Positions 60,386-64,000 of a stretch of DNA of 64,000 bases are shown here, in pieces. The notes under the pieces are model-generated. The model was not told the origin of the DNA, made no database searches, and saw only the letters and a program-made list of their open reading frames with translations. The DNA is from Microcebus murinus (Eukaryota > Chordata > Mammalia > Primates > Cheirogaleidae), in assembly GCF_040939455.1 (NCBI RefSeq), contig NC_134136.1, forward strand, positions 102,660,014 through 102,724,013, given 5' to 3'. Both the position numbers and the translations under genes were made by a program. Every line of letters starts with the position of its first letter. Position 1 is the first letter of the stretch.

Positions 60386-61509
60386 TTTTTAAATTTCAGG
60401 ATATTATGGGGATAAAAACATTTTGGCTACATGTTACAACTTTGCCTCACTCTAGCCAGGATTAGAGGTGTGCCCTTCTCCCATACAATGCTCACTGCAT
60501 CCATTAGTTGTGAGTTTGTCTACCCCCACCCCCCCAATACCCAATGAATATTTTCTACCATGTGAGCACCTTAGTGTTGATCAGTTAGTGCCAATTTGAT
60601 GGTGAGTACATGTGGTGCTTATTCTTCCATTCTTGTGATACTTCACTTCAGAGGATGGGCTCAAGCTCTATCCAGGAAAATATAAGAGGTGCTAGATCAC
60701 CACTGTTTTTGTTTGTTTTTTTATAATTGAGTAGCATTCCATTGTATACATATACTGCATTTTATTAATCCACTCATGGATTGACGGGTACTTGGGTTGT
60801 TTCCACATTCTTGCAATAGTGAATTGTGCTTCCATAAACATCGAGTGCAGATGTCTTTATTATAGAATGATTTTTGTCCTTTGGGTAGATGCCTAATAGT
60901 GCTATTGCTGGATCAAATGGTATTTCTATTTTTAGCTCTTTGAGGTATCTCCAAGTCCTTTTCCACAGAGGTTGTATTAATTTACAGTCCAACCAGCAGT
61001 GTAAGAGTGTTCCTCTCTCCACATTATCGCCAGCATTTGTTGTTTTGGGACTTTTTGATAAAGGCCATTCTCACTGGGGTTAGGTGATATCTCATTATGG
61101 TTTTGATTTGCATTTCCCTAGTGATTAGAGATGTTGATCATTTTTTTATATGTTTGCTGGCCATTATTCTGTGTTCTTTTGAAAAGTTTTTGTTCATGTG
61201 CTTTGCTTATTTATTGATGAGGTTGTTTGATTTTTTCTTATTGATTTTTTTGAGTTCTACATAGATTCTTGTTATCAGTCCTTTATCAGATGTGTAGAAA
61301 GCAAATATTTTCTCCCATTCTGTAGGCTATTTTCTCTAATGATAGTTTCCTTGGTTGTGTAGAAGCTTTTTAATTTGATCAGGTCCCATTTATTTATTTT
61401 TGTTGCTGCTTTGATTGCTTTGGGGTTCCTCTCCATAAATTCTTTGCCTAGGTTGATGTCTGAAAGAATCTTCCCTACATTTTCTTCAGGCAGGAATATT
61501 ATTTTCATC
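60386..61509 (-). mobile_element. Young strepsirrhine L1 inside the old L1
   Basis: Antisense L1 from poly-T and 'AATTTCAGGATATTATGGGG' through the ORF2 C-terminus. The minus frame 60774-61022 reads '[20 protein letters not shown]' and '[11 protein letters not shown]', and 61275-61511 is a further ORF2 piece ('VGKILSDINLGKEFMERNPK'). The old L1 breaks at 'CCATATTCAC' (about 60382) and resumes at 'ACTTTTCAGTCTTATG' (about 61513). Confidence 0.85.
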
Positions 61510-62852
61510 ATTAACTTTTCAGTCTTATGTCTGTCCTTACAAGTGAAGTGTAAGTGTTTACAGACAGCATATATTTAGGTCTCGGGATTTTTTTTTAATC
61601 CATTCAGCCACTCTATGTCTTTTGATTATAGAATTTAATTCATTTACATTCAAAGTAGTTATCAATAGGTAAGGATTTACTACTGTTATTTTATTAGTCA
61701 TTTTCCAGTTGTTTTGTAGATCCTTTTTCCTCTTTTGTTGTCTTTTTATGTGGTTAAGGGATCTTCTCTAGTGGTATATTTTGATTCTTTGCTTTTCTGT
61801 CTGTGTATCTACTATAGATTTTCACTTTGTGGTTATTAAGAGGCTTACAAAAATCATGTTATGGTTGTAATAGGTTTTTTTTAAGCTGATAACAACTTAA
61901 CATTGATTGAAAAAAAACAACTCCACACTTTTACTCCACTCCTCCTCCATATTTGAATTTTTGATGGCACAATTTATATCTTTTTATATTATGTATCCCT
62001 TAACATATTATTATAGTTATTACTAATTAGCATCCTTTTCTTTTAACATGAAGAATTGCCTTTAGTTTTTTTTTTTTTTTTTAAGGCAGATTTGGTGATG
62101 ATGAAATCCCTCAGCTTTTGTTTACAAAAAAATTTCTCCTTCATTTCTGATAGATAGCTTTGTTGGAAGCAATATCCTTGGTTGGCAGATTTTATTTCCT
62201 TTAGCACTTTAAATATATTATTTCACTCTCTCCTGGCCTATAGGGTTCTGCTGAGAAATCTGCTGCTAGCCATATTGGAACTCTTTTATATGTTATTTGC
62301 TTCTTTTTTTCTTGGTGTTTTCAGGATCTCTCTTTGTATTTGATTTTGGAAAGTTTTATTATAAGATGTTTCAGCTTAGTCTAGTTTGAATTGAATCTGA
62401 TTGAAGACTTTTGATCTTCCTGTACCTGGATATTTATATCTTTCTCCAGTTTTGTAAAGTTTTCCAATGTTATTTTTTTAGATACACTTTCTACTCCTTT
62501 TACTTTTCCTTCACTTTCTTGAGCTCTTATATTTACTTTCTTGATGCTGCCCCAAAATCTTATGTGCTTTCTTCATTTTCTCACTCTTTTCTTCTTTTTT
62601 CTCCCCTGACTATATATCTTTAAATAGTCTGTCTTTGAGTTCACAAATTCTTTCTTCTGCTTAATTGATTCTGCTATTGTTCTCTATTGCATTTTTCATT
62701 TAATTTATTATGTTTTTCAGTTCCAGTCTTTCTGTTTGATTTCATTGTTATTATTATATCATTGTTTCTGTAAAATTGTTTGTTTGCTTACTTGTTTTTC
62801 TTATTTTTTTGAAGGGTTTGTCTGTATTTTCTTGAAGTTTTCTGAGCTTCCT

Positions 62853-63176
62853 TTACACAGTTATTTTGAATTCTTTGTGAGGCAATTGATATACCCCCAT
62901 TTCTTTAGGGTTGGTCACTGGCACTTTATTTTTTCCCATTGGTGATTCATGTTTCCCAGATGTTCTTGATTTTTGTGGCTGTGCCTTATTGTCTGTGCAT
63001 TTGAAGAAGTAGGTACTTGTATTCCAACCTTTGCAAACTAACTTCATTTGGGAAAGCCTTTCAACAGTCAGCCTATCCAGAGATTCTGGGCAATTTATCT
63101 GGCATGGTTTCAAAGCTTGGTGCCACTGCAGCTGACATGGTGCTAGGGCAAGCCAGAGATAAAATTTACCTTGCAT
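62853..63176 (-). pseudogene. L1 ORF1 N-terminal remnant
   Basis: A 107-codon minus-strand frame containing 'LDRLTVERLSQMKLVCKGWN' and 'TDNKAQPQKSRTSGKHES', typical of the N-terminal region of ORF1p in old mammalian L1s. ORF1p is the RNA-binding chaperone of L1. Only the N-terminal part survives; the coiled coil and RRM domains downstream are out of frame. It confirms that the L1 starting at 55245 extends almost to its 5' end. Confidence 0.7.
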
Positions 63177-63280
63177 GTCTGAAGCCTAGCACTGTGGGGT
63201 TGCACCTGGCACTGGGGCAGGTCTAGAGGTGCAGTCCATGTGAACCAACCTGGATTCTGGAGTCATAAGGGTCTGGATAA

Positions 63281-63805
63281 AATATATTGTTTAATTTTGC
63301 TTGACTGTAGTCTTTCTATAAATGGAATCATAATTCTCTATGAATTCATAAAATTTATTTTTTTTCTGTTATTTCAGCAAAATCATTTGTGTTGTTATAA
63401 TCATTACATTTGCATAATCTGTGTTTAACAACAATAAGCCAAGTGATTAAAAATAAAATTTAAATGTTATTGTATTCATAGTATACAAAATTTGATTTAT
63501 TTAATGTAAAATTAACTACACTTTTAAAATACAAAAATGAAATTATTTTCACATGTTTCTAAGAAAGATATTTTCATTGCAGAAGTCAAAATTACCTATC
63601 AAATTTAAAAAGCATAATATAATTAATAATAGATATCGGAGTATTAAGTCAAAATTATTTAAATAATACTGAATTCTTAATTTTTTCAAAATTTAAATTA
63701 TATCAAATACTTTATACAAATATAACTATTTATAATTATAGGGTTTTATGTCCATATGCTTGCTGAAAGAAATGATTCAGGACATGATTAATGTATGTTA
63801 CATCT
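63281..63805. other. Unassigned AT-rich interval
   Basis: No recognisable feature. Very AT-rich. Confidence 0.5.
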
Positions 63806-64000
63806 AGAGTAGTGGTACTAAATGGTGAGGGACAATGTTTTTCTCCCCGGGGGATATTTGTCAATCTCTGGAGCTATTATTTTTTGTTGTTACAACTTAG
63901 GGATAAATCTATTGGCATCTGATGGGTATAGGCCAGGAATGCTGTTAAACATCTTACTATACACAAGATAACCTGTCTCAACAACTGAATTTTTGGCTTA
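63806..64000 (+). mobile_element. MER5A-like hAT element, cut by the window end
   Basis: 'TAGTGGTACTAAATGG', 'CCCCGGGGGATATTTGTCAA', 'TTGTTGTTACAACTTAGGGA' and 'AGGCCAGGAATGCTGTTAAA' follow the MER5A consensus from its left end. The right end lies beyond the window. Confidence 0.8.

Larger units (their letters stand above)
55245..63280 (-). mobile_element. Nearly full-length old L1 (L1M-type) with four younger insertions
   Basis: Antisense from the 3' UTR (about 55245) through ORF2 to ORF1 near 63.2 kb. Without its insertions (Tigger plus hAT 55746-56485, Alu 58270-58606, L1 60386-61509) it is about 5.8 kb. Landmarks appear in L1 order: 'GGCAGGATTTCCTTCTG', 'GATTTGCATTTCCCTGATGA', 'CCAGCACCATTTATTG', 'GGATATTGGCCTGTAATTT', 'CTGAGAAATCTGCTGCTAG'. 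The minus frame 59337-59591 is ORF2 ('EINEIETRETVEKTNKF', 'DIPLAILIKKGEDSINKT'). All frames are broken. Confidence 0.85.

Overview
The window is mammalian, gene-free nuclear DNA built almost entirely from interspersed and tandem repeats. The best organism call is a strepsirrhine primate, most likely a lemur. Three things support this. The dimeric Alus near 21.2-22.0 kb and 58.3-58.6 kb carry the mid-element insert ('TTGGTCAATTAATTTC', 'CTATTTATAGTAGAGAC') and the 'GTGAGCTAGGCTGACGCCA' right arm that I know from lemur Alus. The young L1 3' ends start with poly-T then 'ATTTCAGCATATTATGGGG', unlike human L1PA ends. A short hAT element at 55.8 kb belongs to a group I recall from mouse lemur and other scattered tetrapods. 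Genus cannot be fixed from sequence alone. I see no rRNA, tRNA, CRISPR array or convincing protein-coding host gene. All longer open frames are L1 or transposase debris, or by-products of the tandem array.

Layout. 0-1.1 kb: end of a Tigger-type DNA transposon and a tiny L1 tail insertion with clean target-site duplications. 1.1-5.8 kb: mostly unassigned sequence, with a small array (array A, about 3.55-4.47 kb) of degenerate ~42-bp units. 5.8-11.6 kb: an old minus-strand L1 split by a nest of younger strepsirrhine L1s, with twin-primed inversions, perfect inverted repeats and composite 3' UTRs. 12.8-13.7 kb: an L1 with target-site duplications carrying an Alu arm. 15.5-23.9 kb: old minus-strand L1s interrupted by an MST-type LTR, a full-length but dead Hsmar1-type mariner, an L2 and an inverted pair of lemur-type Alus.

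23.9-39.1 kb: array B, about 15 kb (about 14 kb without two insertions) of highly diverged ~42-bp tandem units, all in one orientation. Recognisable unit types recur in the same order roughly every 1.1-1.5 kb, so it looks like an ancient higher-order repeat. It is the most unusual object in the window and I do not recognise it as a named satellite. It is interrupted by a 0.74-kb poly(A)-ended retrocopy and by a MaLR LTR.

39-55 kb: AT-rich sequence with few recognisable repeats (a possible solo LTR, L2, MIRs, one older Alu, L1 pieces in alternating orientation, a pogo-like MITE). It also holds a poly-T-only insertion flanked by 14-bp repeats and one short, doubtful exon-like segment at 51.6 kb. 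55.2-63.3 kb: a nearly full-length old minus-strand L1 reaching ORF1, invaded by a Tigger element (itself invaded by the hAT), an Alu and a young L1. 63.8 kb to the end: start of a MER5A-like element.

The nesting order gives a relative clock: L1M, then Tigger, then hAT at 55.7-56.5 kb, and L1M, then MST LTR or mariner at 16.5-19.9 kb. Coordinates of repeat ends were set by eye, and family names come from memory of consensus sequences, not from a search.
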